From positions 1 to 52,021 of the forward strand of contig CAYXVE010000038.1 in assembly GCA_964468435.1 (NCBI GenBank): a stretch of DNA of 52,021 nucleotides, read 5' to 3'. This document shows, piece after piece, positions 41,432 to 50,229 of this stretch. The notes beneath the pieces are model-generated. The model was not told where the DNA came from. It did not search any database and saw only the letters and a list, made by a program, of their open reading frames with translations. Positions within the stretch are counted from its first letter, which is position 1. Each line of letters begins with the position of its first letter. The stretch comes from JBCCTX01 sp964468435. Lineage in GTDB: Bacteria > Bacteroidota > Bacteroidia > J057. The translations under genes were made by a program, and so were the position numbers.

Positions 41432-43906
41432 ATGAAACGAGCGATATTCATAGCCACCCTCATCATGATCCATATAGGTCTGTTTGCTCAGCGACCAGGA
41501 GGATTTTCACAAAGCAGCGGTATCAAAGGTAAAATTACTGGAGAACTGGTGGATTCACTTACCAATCAGACCCTAGAATATGCCAGTATTGCCATTTTCA
41601 AACCCAAGGCAAAAAAAGCGATCAACGGCACTATGTCTGAAACTGATGGAAAGTTCAAGGTGTCTGAAATGCCTCTGGGGACCTATGAAGTACGCATCAC
41701 TTTTATTGGATACAGACCTCAAACTATTAGCGGCGTCGAGCTCACACCTAAAAATCCCGATGCGGATCTCGGTCAGGTCATGCTGGTACCTATAGCCGTA
41801 CAGCTCGATGAAGTAGAAATTACGTCGGAACGGGCGATTATTGAAAATAAAGTAGATAAAATCGTATACAACGCCGAACAGGATATTACTACTGTCGGTG
41901 GTTCTGCAGAAGATGTACTTCGCAAAGTGCCTTTGCTATCTGTAGATATCAATGGCAATGTGTCATTAAGAGGCAACTCCAACATTCAGATTCTGATGAA
42001 CGGCAAGCCTTCAGGTATGTTTGCCAATAACGTTGCTGATGCCATCAAAATGATTCCAGCAGACGAGATCAAAAGCGTGGAAGTCATTACCACTCCAGGT
42101 GCTAAGTATGATGGAGAAGGAAGCGGAGGGATCATTAACATTATCACTAAGAAAAAGAATATTAGCGGGATTGCAGGGAATTTTACAGGCTCTTTAGGGA
42201 ATATTAATAACCGGGCAAACCTAAGTCTGAATGCAGGAAAGGGAAGATTCGGTATTAATGGTTCAGCCAGTATGTTTCATTTATGGCCTCAGGATGCCAG
42301 AAACTACTTTCTCAGAGAGGATGAGGTACCTAATGGGCTAAGGGTACTGGAGCAGGAAGGATTCACGGAATCATCCAGAACAGGCTTTTTTGGCCGTTTC
42401 GGTATGTTTTATGACCTAAATGCCTATAACAGCTTTGCTTCAGATGTAAACTTCCGTGGATTCAACTCGACAAATGATGGGATCATTGATGCAGTATTTA
42501 CAGGCCCTGACATCGATCAACGATATGCACAAGACCAAGACGCGCGTAGCTTAAGAAGCGGTTATGACTGGAATGCCAGTTATACCCGTACCACTAAGAA
42601 GAAAGGACAGGAGTTCTCCATTGCCACGCAGGTGCTAGGTAATCTTAGTGTTACGGAAAACGAATTATTGCGTACCAGTGAACTCAATCCCGAACTTTTT
42701 TTGCGGGAGAATAGTGAAAATGATGGTAACAACCTCGAGGTAACCCTTCAGACAGACTATGTACATCCTTTCAGCGAAAAGTTGAAAATGGAAGTAGGTC
42801 TGAAATCCATTCTGCGAGACATTGATTCGGATTATACATTCTGGGTATTTGAGGAAGGAAGCGAAATCTCCAAGCTAGACCCCAACAGATCCAATTTGTT
42901 TGACTACAATCAGGATGTATATGCTGCTTATCTATCTTTCAATCTCAATCTGGGGGAAAATTACAGTTTACAGGCGGGTGCGAGATATGAACTTACTCAA
43001 ATATCAGGTTCTTTTGAGGATGGTAGCCTGGATTTTCAAAATGATTATGAGAATTTGCTTCCCAGTATCATCCTTTCCCGTAAGCTCAAGAATTTCTCAA
43101 ATATAAAGATCAGCTACAACCAACGTATCCAACGTCCTAGCTTGCGCTTTATCAATCCCTTTGTCAACAACATTGATCAGCGAAATATCAGCTTTGGAAA
43201 TCCCTATCTCGATCCTGAGGTTACACATCAAATTGAGCTGGGATATAATACCTTTATCAAAGGAGCTTCTATTAATACCGCAGTGTACTACCGCCGCACG
43301 AATGACATTATCGAGTCTGTGTTGAGTGTGGATGAAGAAGGAATATCTACCACTACATTCAACAATGTAGGCCACAATAATTCTTTTGGACTAAACTTTT
43401 ACGGCTCCAAGACGATCAAGAAGATCTGGACCGTTCGCGGTGGCTTCGACCTATTTACATATGATGGAACAGGTACTATCAACGGACAGCAAGTGTCCAA
43501 TACGGGTTTGCTCTACCGCATCAATCTCAATCAGAATGTAAAACTACCCAAAGGGTTTATCGCAGAAATGTTTGGCTTCTTCAATTCTCCACGCCAAACT
43601 TTGCAGGGGACGCGTGCTTCTTTCTGGATCTACAGTTTTGCATTTAAGAAAGAAATTTTCGACCAACGGGGAAGTATAGGGCTAACCTTTGTGGAACCCT
43701 TCAACAAGTATAAAAACTTTGATTCTGATTTTGAGGGGGATGGGTTTCGCCAGATCACTGAGTTCCAGATACCATTTCGTTCATTTGGGATTAATTTTAG
43801 TTATCGCTTTGGTAAGCTTGACTTCCAGCAGCAGCGCAGCCGCCGCAAGCGCGTCAACAATGATGATACGAAAGATGATGGCGGTAGTAATACCCAGGGC
43901 TTTTAA
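41432..43906 (+). CDS. Outer-membrane beta-barrel receptor (OMP_b-brl_3 type)
   Basis: The 824-residue protein has a signal peptide (IFIATLIMIHIGLFAQ), then a carboxypeptidase-regulatory-like domain (GKITGELVDSLTNQTLEYAS, DGKFKVSEMPLGTYEVRITF) and a plug-like region (VDINGNVSLRGNSNIQILMN, IKSVEVITTPGAKYDGEGSG). A large beta barrel closes with aromatic strands and a basic tail. The form is TonB-receptor-like but belongs to the family often called outer membrane beta-barrel family protein; there is no SusD partner. A TonB box is not obvious. It may be controlled by the divergent LytS/LytTR pair. The ATG at 41432 gives the proper signal peptide. Confidence 0.93.
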   Translation: MKRAIFIATLIMIHIGLFAQRPGGFSQSSGIKGKITGELVDSLTNQTLEYASIAIFKPKAKKAINGTMSETDGKFKVSEMPLGTYEVRITFIGYRPQTISGVELTPKNPDADLGQVMLVPIAVQLDEVEITSERAIIENKVDKIVYNAEQDITTVGGSAEDVLRKVPLLSVDINGNVSLRGNSNIQILMNGKPSGMFANNVADAIKMIPADEIKSVEVITTPGAKYDGEGSGGIINIITKKKNISGIAGNFTGSLGNINNRANLSLNAGKGRFGINGSASMFHLWPQDARNYFLREDEVPNGLRVLEQEGFTESSRTGFFGRFGMFYDLNAYNSFASDVNFRGFNSTNDGIIDAVFTGPDIDQRYAQDQDARSLRSGYDWNASYTRTTKKKGQEFSIATQVLGNLSVTENELLRTSELNPELFLRENSENDGNNLEVTLQTDYVHPFSEKLKMEVGLKSILRDIDSDYTFWVFEEGSEISKLDPNRSNLFDYNQDVYAAYLSFNLNLGENYSLQAGARYELTQISGSFEDGSLDFQNDYENLLPSIILSRKLKNFSNIKISYNQRIQRPSLRFINPFVNNIDQRNISFGNPYLDPEVTHQIELGYNTFIKGASINTAVYYRRTNDIIESVLSVDEEGISTTTFNNVGHNNSFGLNFYGSKTIKKIWTVRGGFDLFTYDGTGTINGQQVSNTGLLYRINLNQNVKLPKGFIAEMFGFFNSPRQTLQGTRASFWIYSFAFKKEIFDQRGSIGLTFVEPFNKYKNFDSDFEGDGFRQITEFQIPFRSFGINFSYRFGKLDFQQQRSRRKRVNNDDTKDDGGSNTQGF

Positions 43907-43943
43907 CCTGTAGTAATAGATCCTATTGAACAGCAAAATTGGC

Positions 43944-43990
43944 AGCATCCTAGGGCTGGGTAGTATTCCGCAGCCACGGGATGCTTCTTT
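43944..43990 (+). terminator. Terminator of the outer-membrane receptor gene
   Basis: AGCATCC and GGATGCT pair across 43944-43985, with an inner GGCTG/CAGCC stem, followed by TCTTTT. It lies 38 bases after the stop. Confidence 0.65.
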
Positions 43991-44051
43991 TAGGGTATAT
44001 ACAAGAAAAAAACGGACAATCCCTTAGTTTTGAATGCTGAACAGTTTATCG

Positions 44052-45182
44052 TTACCGATCCTTACCGGGTTCATCCAGCCCATAGTAGATGTCCAGCAGC
44101 CGAGATCTTTTGGCATTTAGTTTTTCTCCTTTTTCTCGCATCGTCCAGAATTTATAGCCTACGTCTTCAGAATGTTCATCTCCATCATTTTCTAGTACCG
44201 TAATGCGGTAGGATTCTTTTTTGGGACCTTCACGCCAGTTGTTTAAATCTCCGGATCTTGAAGTTGTCGGCCATTGGGGGTTGTGATCCATTGCAGAGGC
44301 TGTACGTACATATTCAGGTTTAGATACCCATTGCATAACCTTGAAACGATACTTAGTCCGGTATACGGGAACGTCGTCATACACCTCTGCCTGATAGGTC
44401 TCTTCACGATTCTGATAGACCGACCGGGTACAATATACATCTTCAAAGTATCCATTTCCCAGATCTTTCTGGCCACATTTGTAACGTTCTTCTCCTACTT
44501 TTTCCTTAACAGTGCGGGTCTGGGTTTCATACCCTCTGAAGACTTTGTCGTAATGATGTATGGCGCGAAAGGAAGATACCTCAAAGGCACCCTGAGGTAC
44601 CTGCCAGTCTTCTCCCGCCACGGCTTCATAATGCTGAAATTGTATGGATCGCTGCCACTCAAAACCCGTAACTTCTACTTCTACAGTTGCCGGAAAAGTT
44701 CTCAGCAAGAAAAATAAGATACCCGCGAGAATGGGAGAAGAAAGGACTAATGCAATCAGTCCCTTTGGGCGTTTGCGTTTCTTCCTAGGTTTAGTCTCAA
44801 TTTTTGCCCTGTGTGCTTTCCGGTACTGATCTCCAGCTGCCTGGGATTTATGGAGTCCTCCCTTATCGGGTACCTCATCAAGCGTATAAGTATGGGTTTC
44901 TAAATCTACATCTTCACTCCTTTTGTCTCGGGGATTACTACATGCATGACATAAGGTGTCATGGGCTTTATTCTGCGCTTTACAATGTCCACAAATCCAG
45001 TCGACACCTGCTTTGGCCTCTCGGATCTGATCTTGATCAGAAACGATTTCAGCTTCCTCTGGAAGATAGAATTTTACGTTAGCGGGCCTTGAGGCCCCGC
45101 AATTCGTACATTGGGTCTCCGGACCAGGATTACCTTTGGTTCCACAAACTGTACAATCCCATCTTCCAACACGAATAGCCAT
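44052..45182 (-). CDS. RanBP2-type zinc-finger membrane protein
   Basis: The 376-residue protein opens with two zinc fingers, WDCTVCGTKGNPGPETQCTN ending in Cys, and WICGHCKAQNKAHDTLCHAC. Both fit W-x-C-x2-C-(x10)-C-x2-C of RanBP2-type fingers. A basic linker (KPRKKRKRPK) and one membrane helix (ALVLSSPILAGILFFLL) follow. The C-terminal 200 residues are rich in aromatic and charged residues, with a paired-cysteine segment KCGQKDLGNGYFEDVYC. RanBP2 fingers often bind RNA or ubiquitin in eukaryotes; here the target is unknown. I do not know the C-terminal family. Confidence 0.78.
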   Translation of the reverse strand: MAIRVGRWDCTVCGTKGNPGPETQCTNCGASRPANVKFYLPEEAEIVSDQDQIREAKAGVDWICGHCKAQNKAHDTLCHACSNPRDKRSEDVDLETHTYTLDEVPDKGGLHKSQAAGDQYRKAHRAKIETKPRKKRKRPKGLIALVLSSPILAGILFFLLRTFPATVEVEVTGFEWQRSIQFQHYEAVAGEDWQVPQGAFEVSSFRAIHHYDKVFRGYETQTRTVKEKVGEERYKCGQKDLGNGYFEDVYCTRSVYQNREETYQAEVYDDVPVYRTKYRFKVMQWVSKPEYVRTASAMDHNPQWPTTSRSGDLNNWREGPKKESYRITVLENDGDEHSEDVGYKFWTMREKGEKLNAKRSRLLDIYYGLDEPGKDR

Positions 45183-45466
45183 AATCGTATCGCAGTTTTA
45201 GCAAACAGTTAGAAAACAATCGCTAAGATACATAAAATGAGGATATTTTACTTCGTAGAGCTGCAGGTAACAGATTACATGTACTAGAGCCGTACGTAAT
45301 GCAGCTTTACTGTATGGCAGGTTTCAAAACACGGGTTTTTGATTTGGCAGACAATTTGGCTAGCATTACAATAAACTAACATTTTTAAAATTTCGGTATA
45401 TTCTGCCATTTAACCTTGCTTCTTTTGCATAACATACTTCTTCAAATAAACGATCTGCTAATCTCT

Positions 45467-46285
45467 ATGAATAGGAATCTACTTTTTAAAGGCGGAAGTC
45501 TGAGCGGTTGTCTACTTTTATGTTGGGGATTAATTCAATTTACTGGATGTAATCCCGCTGCGACTTATAACAATGCCAGTTCAGATACCCAGGCAGAAAA
45601 AATCTCAGAACCTGCAAATAGGCCTGTATCTGTTTCACTACCTGTCAATGCCAACGAAGGCGCATCAGCGTATGAAAGTCTGGACAGCTATAAAACAATG
45701 TGTGGTGGCAAGCTCGTAAAGATCGGTCCGATGGTAAAGGAAATCGCAGAAATGCTGGAAGCCAAAGGGTTTGTCTATCTAGCCGCAGATACTGCAGATT
45801 GTTCGGGGATCTTTCACCGGGTTTTGATGAATTTCAAGCGCAGATGTCCCGGACAGGAGATCCCAGGACTGAGGGAATATCGCGATACACGTGCGCTGGC
45901 CAGATGGTATCACAAACATAATCAACTCGTTCTGATACCTCTTGATAGTGTGCTGGCCTATCAGGATCTGATCAAGCCCGGGGCTGTATTGTTTTATGGA
46001 TACGGAGGAAAAACGTATAATGATTTTACTGCAAATGAACTGTTTAAACGAGGTAAAGGAATCAATCACATGGGTGTTGTTGTGGATGTGGATTATGATG
46101 AAACGGGAAAAATAGAACGTTACTACCTGTTTCACGGGAGAAACTCCAGATATACAGCAGGAATTACTAATTTTCACACACGTGTTCCGACACGTGATAC
46201 TTATCCACCTTTAGGCAACGGACCTCAGCAATGGGTGGCTTTCTCTACGCTGACGGTGGATCTTAGAGAGATGAGAATCGATTAG
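45467..46285 (+). CDS. NlpC/P60-like lipoprotein
   Basis: The 272-residue protein has a lipoprotein signal (LLLCWGLIQFTGC, C28), a low-complexity linker, and a C-terminal papain-like fold. It shows TADCSGIFHRVL with C112, then DLIKPGAVLFYGYGG and INHMGVVVDV with H201, as in NlpC/P60 or CHAP peptidases. It may cleave peptidoglycan stem peptides, or could be an amidase of another kind; the third catalytic residue is not evident. The ATG at 45467 is chosen for the lipobox. It converges on a TPR gene with a 16-base gap. Confidence 0.75.
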   Translation: MNRNLLFKGGSLSGCLLLCWGLIQFTGCNPAATYNNASSDTQAEKISEPANRPVSVSLPVNANEGASAYESLDSYKTMCGGKLVKIGPMVKEIAEMLEAKGFVYLAADTADCSGIFHRVLMNFKRRCPGQEIPGLREYRDTRALARWYHKHNQLVLIPLDSVLAYQDLIKPGAVLFYGYGGKTYNDFTANELFKRGKGINHMGVVVDVDYDETGKIERYYLFHGRNSRYTAGITNFHTRVPTRDTYPPLGNGPQQWVAFSTLTVDLREMRID

Positions 46286-46301
46286 ACCGCAACAGCGATT
46301 G

Positions 46302-47882
46302 TTACCTGTTCAACCTGCCAACTATTTCATCCGCTTTATCCTGATTCCCTACAGATTGATATGCCTGTGCAAGACTTTTCAATGACAACGTACGTCCAGG
46401 TGCCCTTTGCAAGGCTGTTTTGAAAGCTTCGATAGCTTCTTCAAATCTCCCTTCCTTAAGGAGCATTTCTCCCAGAAGTTCGTAGGACGGTTTTACGATA
46501 ATGGGCGGGCCAAACATGAAGTCCATATTGGTTTCCATTTCAGTAGCAAGTCTCAGAATCTCGAACGCTTCAGCTTTTCTGCCGGAACGATATTTCATCA
46601 TTGCATCCAGCTCCATATTCATGACGTGAATAGCATGTATAGTTCCTGGATCGTCGTCGTCAGTCGTACTGTAGTTGGGTGAGCAGCAGGAAGTTTGGGC
46701 ACCAGAACCCATATCGATGTGCATGGCCATAGGGGCCAAGGTTTCGAGCATTTCCTGATATTTTTTGGCTTTGAGTATGTCGCCCACTTCCAAATGTGCC
46801 CAGCCCTGTACAAAATAGTCTACCGCTTTGGCTTTTTGGGTCAGTTTATCTGATGGGATCTTGATGGATACAGCTTCATGAGACCAGTTGCTGGTCTCCA
46901 CCAGATAGCCTGCCCGCATGACTGAGAGGTGAAAAGCTGCGCGGCGAGACTCACTTTCCTCAAAATTGCTTTTCATGTCCCACAGCAACTTTTCAGCATC
47001 TTCATATCGTTCTTGCTGCAGGTAGCCATACTCAAGCCAGTGAAGGGAGTGATAACCCCTGCTGTCAACACCTAGGCTTTTCCTGGCTCTACGAGCATCT
47101 GCCGCTGCAGATGACGCTTCATTGGAAGCAACAACTTCTGGCCACATGCCCATTGCTACAAAAATATGTGAAGGCATATGGAGTGCATGTGCAGCAGAAG
47201 GGGCTACCTGGGCATATCGCTTGGCAGCTCGCATACCTAGGGGGGCATGTACAGGGTCATCATACGAGTGTATTAGGTAATGCAAAGCCCCAGGATGGTA
47301 TTCGTTCTCTGCATATACCTCCTCAACGATAGCAGCTGCACGCATATACTTGTAGGAATCGCGACTACCGAAGCTCGTTCCCAGAATAGATATCGCATAA
47401 AAAGAAGCCACCTCATGATCATGAGGATATTTTTCATATAGCTGGCGCATAAAATCGGAGTAGGCCTTGATCTGCTCTCGATGATCACCTTCTGCGAAGA
47501 GAATTTCTACAGCCTGCAGCCAGTCTTTTTCTTTTTGTGTAGGTGCCTGAGTCTGCCTTTCAGAGGGCGTAGCTCCTAGTTTTTTCAAAGCGTCCTGCGC
47601 TTTTTCTGCATTGTGGTAATCCCACAAGGGATGATAATAGGTCATGGCTTCACCCCAGTAGGCCATAGCAAAGCCAGGGGCGAGCTGTTGAGCGCGTTGG
47701 TAGGCTTCAGCGGCATCTTCAAACTCAAAGCTGTGCAACAGTAAAGTACCTTCGATGAAATATTGTTGTGCCTCTCCCTTACCAGCGGTAGGAAAATCGA
47801 TTATACCCAGATCCTGGGCAGGTAATGTATAAGCAATGAGACTTGACAGGATATACAGTGAATAGATTCTGAATGGATACAT
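46302..47882 (-). CDS. Exported TPR-repeat protein
   Basis: The 526-residue protein has a signal peptide (YILSSLIAYTLPAQ) and helical repeats throughout. A TPR near the start is QQYFIEGTLLLHSFEFEDAA, and clear TPRs lie at the C-terminus (EEAIEAFKTALQRAPG, LKSLAQAYQSVGNQDKADEI). The central part has the conserved HPGALHYLIHSYDDP and AAHALHMPSHIFVAMGMW, rich in His. I recall this form as a widely distributed TPR family without known activity; the histidines could bind metal. A Cys-Cys pair (TSCCSPN) is notable. Function unknown. Confidence 0.87.
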   Translation of the reverse strand: MYPFRIYSLYILSSLIAYTLPAQDLGIIDFPTAGKGEAQQYFIEGTLLLHSFEFEDAAEAYQRAQQLAPGFAMAYWGEAMTYYHPLWDYHNAEKAQDALKKLGATPSERQTQAPTQKEKDWLQAVEILFAEGDHREQIKAYSDFMRQLYEKYPHDHEVASFYAISILGTSFGSRDSYKYMRAAAIVEEVYAENEYHPGALHYLIHSYDDPVHAPLGMRAAKRYAQVAPSAAHALHMPSHIFVAMGMWPEVVASNEASSAAADARRARKSLGVDSRGYHSLHWLEYGYLQQERYEDAEKLLWDMKSNFEESESRRAAFHLSVMRAGYLVETSNWSHEAVSIKIPSDKLTQKAKAVDYFVQGWAHLEVGDILKAKKYQEMLETLAPMAMHIDMGSGAQTSCCSPNYSTTDDDDPGTIHAIHVMNMELDAMMKYRSGRKAEAFEILRLATEMETNMDFMFGPPIIVKPSYELLGEMLLKEGRFEEAIEAFKTALQRAPGRTLSLKSLAQAYQSVGNQDKADEIVGRLNR

Positions 47883-47985
47883 GATATGATATTATTAACT
47901 ATACGTAAGACTAGAGATACAGTAAAATTTCCAAGCATGATGGAAATCGAATATAATTTACGAAAATTGGTTGAGTAAGGATGAT

Positions 47986-48012
47986 AAAAAAAAGACGGCC
48001 GGGCGGCCGTCT
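47986..48012 (-). terminator. Strong intrinsic terminator, leftward
   Basis: On the minus strand AGACGGCC, loop GCCC, GGCCGTCT (8 G/C-rich pairs), followed by a T8 run. It is the strongest terminator in the window. It lies about 100 bases upstream of the TPR start codon at 47882 and 257 bases past the stop at 48269. Confidence 0.85.
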
Positions 48013-48080
48013 ACAATAGGAGCTTACTTGGGTTTGGTATTAAGGAAGGATAGGTGCTGACTCTTATGGATACACTTAGT
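47986..48080 (-). ncRNA. Candidate small RNA of about 95 bases
   Basis: A promoter-like TTG (48119-48117), 19-base spacer, TATATTCTTTG (48097-48087) would start leftward transcription near 48080, ending at the strong terminator 47986-48012. TATATTCTTTG has one extra base relative to TAnnTTTG. No open frame lies inside. It could instead be an attenuator leader of the TPR gene, or the 3' UTR of the lipocalin-like gene. The rest of 47883-48268 holds no gene. Confidence 0.4.
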
Positions 48081-48268
48081 TTACCGCAAAGAATATACCA
48101 CTGTGATGGGAATATTCAACTTTGTGAATAAGTGCAACTATTTTTGCATTCAATGCTAAGACGTTTTACAGAATCAATTTCCTCTATTACTACGTGAAAT
48201 TGTGAAAAAAAATGCAACTACGATGTGATTTAAACCCACATGACTTAGTTGGGGAAAGCTTCCATCAC

Positions 48269-48661
48269 TCAATTCTTTTTTTCTGCCGTCCAGATTGCCA
48301 GGAAATCCCTACCTGCTGAATGGGTGGTTCCTTCCATGGTTTCGCCATCCCATTTTCCTGTAGAAGCATAGTAGCCACTATTATCTTCCGTGACAAAGGC
48401 CAGATATAATATCCCGTTTCGTTGGGTGAGTCTGCATTCCCCCATTTCACTGTAATAGAAAGAACCCTCAAAAGTGTTTTTGGAGACATTGTCAATGACC
48501 AGGGTTGTATAGCTGGGATCTGCAGACGGACCATTGTCAAAAGTTACTTCCCAGGTACCGATGAGTTCATCCGGGTTGGGATCTACTGCAAGTGAATCAA
48601 GTTGGTTGGAGGAAAAATGGACTAGGTAAATGGCTAACATAATACATGAATGAATAGACAT
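48269..48661 (-). CDS. Small beta-rich protein of unknown function
   Basis: This 130-residue protein has a weak hydrophobic N-terminus (SCIMLAIYLVHFSS) that may be a signal peptide. The remainder, DELIGTWEVTFDNGPS, YTTLVIDNVSKNTFEGSFYY, LYLAFVTEDNSGYYASTGKW and DFLAIWTAEKK, is a run of beta strands with a GxW start, reminiscent of lipocalin-like folds. No family is certain. A TTG at 48667 would add two residues; the ATG at 48661 is preferred. Confidence 0.7.
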   Translation of the reverse strand: MSIHSCIMLAIYLVHFSSNQLDSLAVDPNPDELIGTWEVTFDNGPSADPSYTTLVIDNVSKNTFEGSFYYSEMGECRLTQRNGILYLAFVTEDNSGYYASTGKWDGETMEGTTHSAGRDFLAIWTAEKKN

Positions 48662-48704
48662 GATCAAAAAATTAAATGGTGAAACAAGTCCCTAAGCAAC
48701 ACAT

Positions 48705-48727
48705 TTGAGGCGTATCAATCGCCTCAA
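48705..48727 (-). terminator. Hairpin after the AraC-type gene
   Basis: TTGAGGCG and CGCCTCAA form a perfect 8-bp stem with a 7-base loop, 29 bases after the stop at 48756. No clear T-run follows, so termination is uncertain. A short related phrase (ctcaattag) recurs at 48723-48731 and 48754-48762. Confidence 0.45.
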
Positions 48728-48755
48728 TTAGCGAGATGAGACAACAAGTAGTGGC

Positions 48756-49889
48756 TCAATTAGTCGCCTGAGTCAAGGAATCGCGATAGGCGCTGGGAGA
48801 AATGCCTGTGTATTTCTTGAAGCTCCGGTTGAAGGAGGCTTTGGATTGGAAGCCGGCTTCTAGTCCCATCGCGCTTAATGTGTAGTTGGCGTAGGCTGGT
48901 TTTTGCATTAGCCGTTTAACTTCCTCTACTCGATGTTGATTGAGATAGTCATTGAACTTGATATGCATGGTATCATTAAGCACCTGAGAGATCAGATAGG
49001 GTTTGTACCCTGCTGCATCTGCCAGATTTTGCAGACTGGCATCCTCGCGAAGATAAAAACCATCACACATGAGTGTTTCTATCTTATCAAGGATTTGCTG
49101 CAAGATACCGGGATCTAATGATGAATTGATTTTTTTCTTCCTGATATACGGCGTTTCATTTCTCCGGGCAAACCCCTCTACCCCCAACCAGTAGGTAAAC
49201 AGTGCCATAACAATATATAAAGGATACTGATATACAGGATAAAAAGCATAATGGAGGAAGAAGTAATCAAAACATCCGAAAATGATGGCAGTCCAGGCAA
49301 AACTTCTGTATACCCAGAGAAAGCGTTGTATCCAGTTCAAGCTGTTTTCGTGTTTGCTCGTTAGTTGTCTACCTGACTCTTTAAGCTTATTCATCTTCCT
49401 CCTTGCCCTATGAATATAGAAAAGGATCAGCCCAGAGCTGACTATATAGGGAAAAGGAGTGTGCATCCACAATATGTAACTTTCTGTGCCCAACCAGGGC
49501 AGGCTATCAGTATTTCCATCCCAGAAGAAGTTTTGGGTCTTGACCCATGCACTGAACAATACCTCCAGCACGAGGGGCAAAAAATGAACCCAGTCTTTGC
49601 GTTTCAACCGGAAATCTCCATCAATAAAACTGATGATATACAGGTATACCAGTGGTCCATAGGTCCAATTGTATTCCAGCAAGATGTAATAGGTCCAGTG
49701 ATATATTCCTATGATTTCTTGTTGTCTTAGCGCTGCAATGATCAGGTGGTAAGCCATGAAAAACAACAGGATCGCTAGCCAGCGATTTGCATGCGGGTTG
49801 GGGGCATTTTTTTTCCATAAAATGATCCCCATGACGATTCCTTGTACCGCCCCAATAGCAAGGATGAGTATGTAGAGTTGGATAAGCAT
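48756..49889 (-). CDS. AraC-family regulator with membrane sensor domain
   Basis: The 377-residue protein has about seven N-terminal membrane helices (roughly residues 1-235) and a C-terminal AraC DNA-binding domain: LQNLADAAGYKPYLISQVLN, FNDYLNQHRVEEVKRLM, and the second helix-turn-helix MGLEAGFQSKASFNRSF followed by KKYTGISPSAYR. It probably senses a membrane or extracytoplasmic cue and regulates transcription directly. The ATG at 49889 is chosen because an open frame continuing to 49976 would run through the palindromic tandem repeat. That repeat array lies directly in its promoter region. Confidence 0.93.
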   Translation of the reverse strand: MLIQLYILILAIGAVQGIVMGIILWKKNAPNPHANRWLAILLFFMAYHLIIAALRQQEIIGIYHWTYYILLEYNWTYGPLVYLYIISFIDGDFRLKRKDWVHFLPLVLEVLFSAWVKTQNFFWDGNTDSLPWLGTESYILWMHTPFPYIVSSGLILFYIHRARRKMNKLKESGRQLTSKHENSLNWIQRFLWVYRSFAWTAIIFGCFDYFFLHYAFYPVYQYPLYIVMALFTYWLGVEGFARRNETPYIRKKKINSSLDPGILQQILDKIETLMCDGFYLREDASLQNLADAAGYKPYLISQVLNDTMHIKFNDYLNQHRVEEVKRLMQKPAYANYTLSAMGLEAGFQSKASFNRSFKKYTGISPSAYRDSLTQATN

Positions 49890-49932
49890 TTGTGATACAT
49901 ACGCAAAATACAGGTAATTACCGGTTTGATAA

Positions 49933-49962
49933 AGTCGTTCCAGGCCATGGCCTGGAACGACT
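49933..49962. repeat. 30-bp perfect palindrome
   Basis: Bases 49933-49962 are identical to their own reverse complement, centred on the catg of ggccatggcc. It is the first, variant unit of the tandem array that follows, and lies 44 bases upstream of the AraC-type start codon. Confidence 0.9.
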
Positions 49963-49965
49963 ACT

Positions 49966-50189
49966 CCAAAGGCCATGGCCTGGAACTACTACCCCCAAAG
50001 GCCATGGCCTGGAACTACTACCCCCAAAGGCNNNNNNNNNNNNNNNNNNNNNNNNNNNNNNNNNNNNNNNNNNNNNNNNNNNNNNNNNNNNNNNNNNNNN
50101 NNNNNNNNNNNNNNNNNNNNNNNNNNNNNNNCCAAAGGCCATGGCCTGGAACTACTACCCCCAAAGGCCACGGCCTGGCCCTGGCAACA
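49966..50189. repeat. 29-bp tandem repeat array with palindromic core
   Basis: Units begin at 49966, 49995, 50024, 50132 and 50161, all ccaaaggccatggcctgg plus an 11-base tail; the last is variant (cacggcc and a diverged end). The period is exactly 29 bases on each side of the assembly gap. The core aggccatggcct is palindromic. The gap hides an unknown number of units. It occupies the 340-base interval between two divergent genes. Confidence 0.93.
50032..50131. other. 100-N assembly gap
   Basis: Exactly 100 unknown bases. The phase of the repeat units on the two sides (108 bases apart, not a multiple of 29) shows that the gap size is nominal, so the array length is unresolved. Open frames reading through it are artefacts. 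Confidence 0.98.
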
Positions 50190-50229
50190 ATTTTTGTTGA
50201 ATCCACTTCATCCATGTATCTTAGTATAT

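Noticed and set aside
49966..50189. Possible CRISPR array
   Set aside because: The units are contiguous 29-base tandem copies with no unique spacers between them, and no cas genes are present.
49892..50200. Open reading frames through the tandem repeat and N gap
   Set aside because: They exist only because the repeat and unknown bases contain no stop; the composition is repeat-derived and the gap size is arbitrary.
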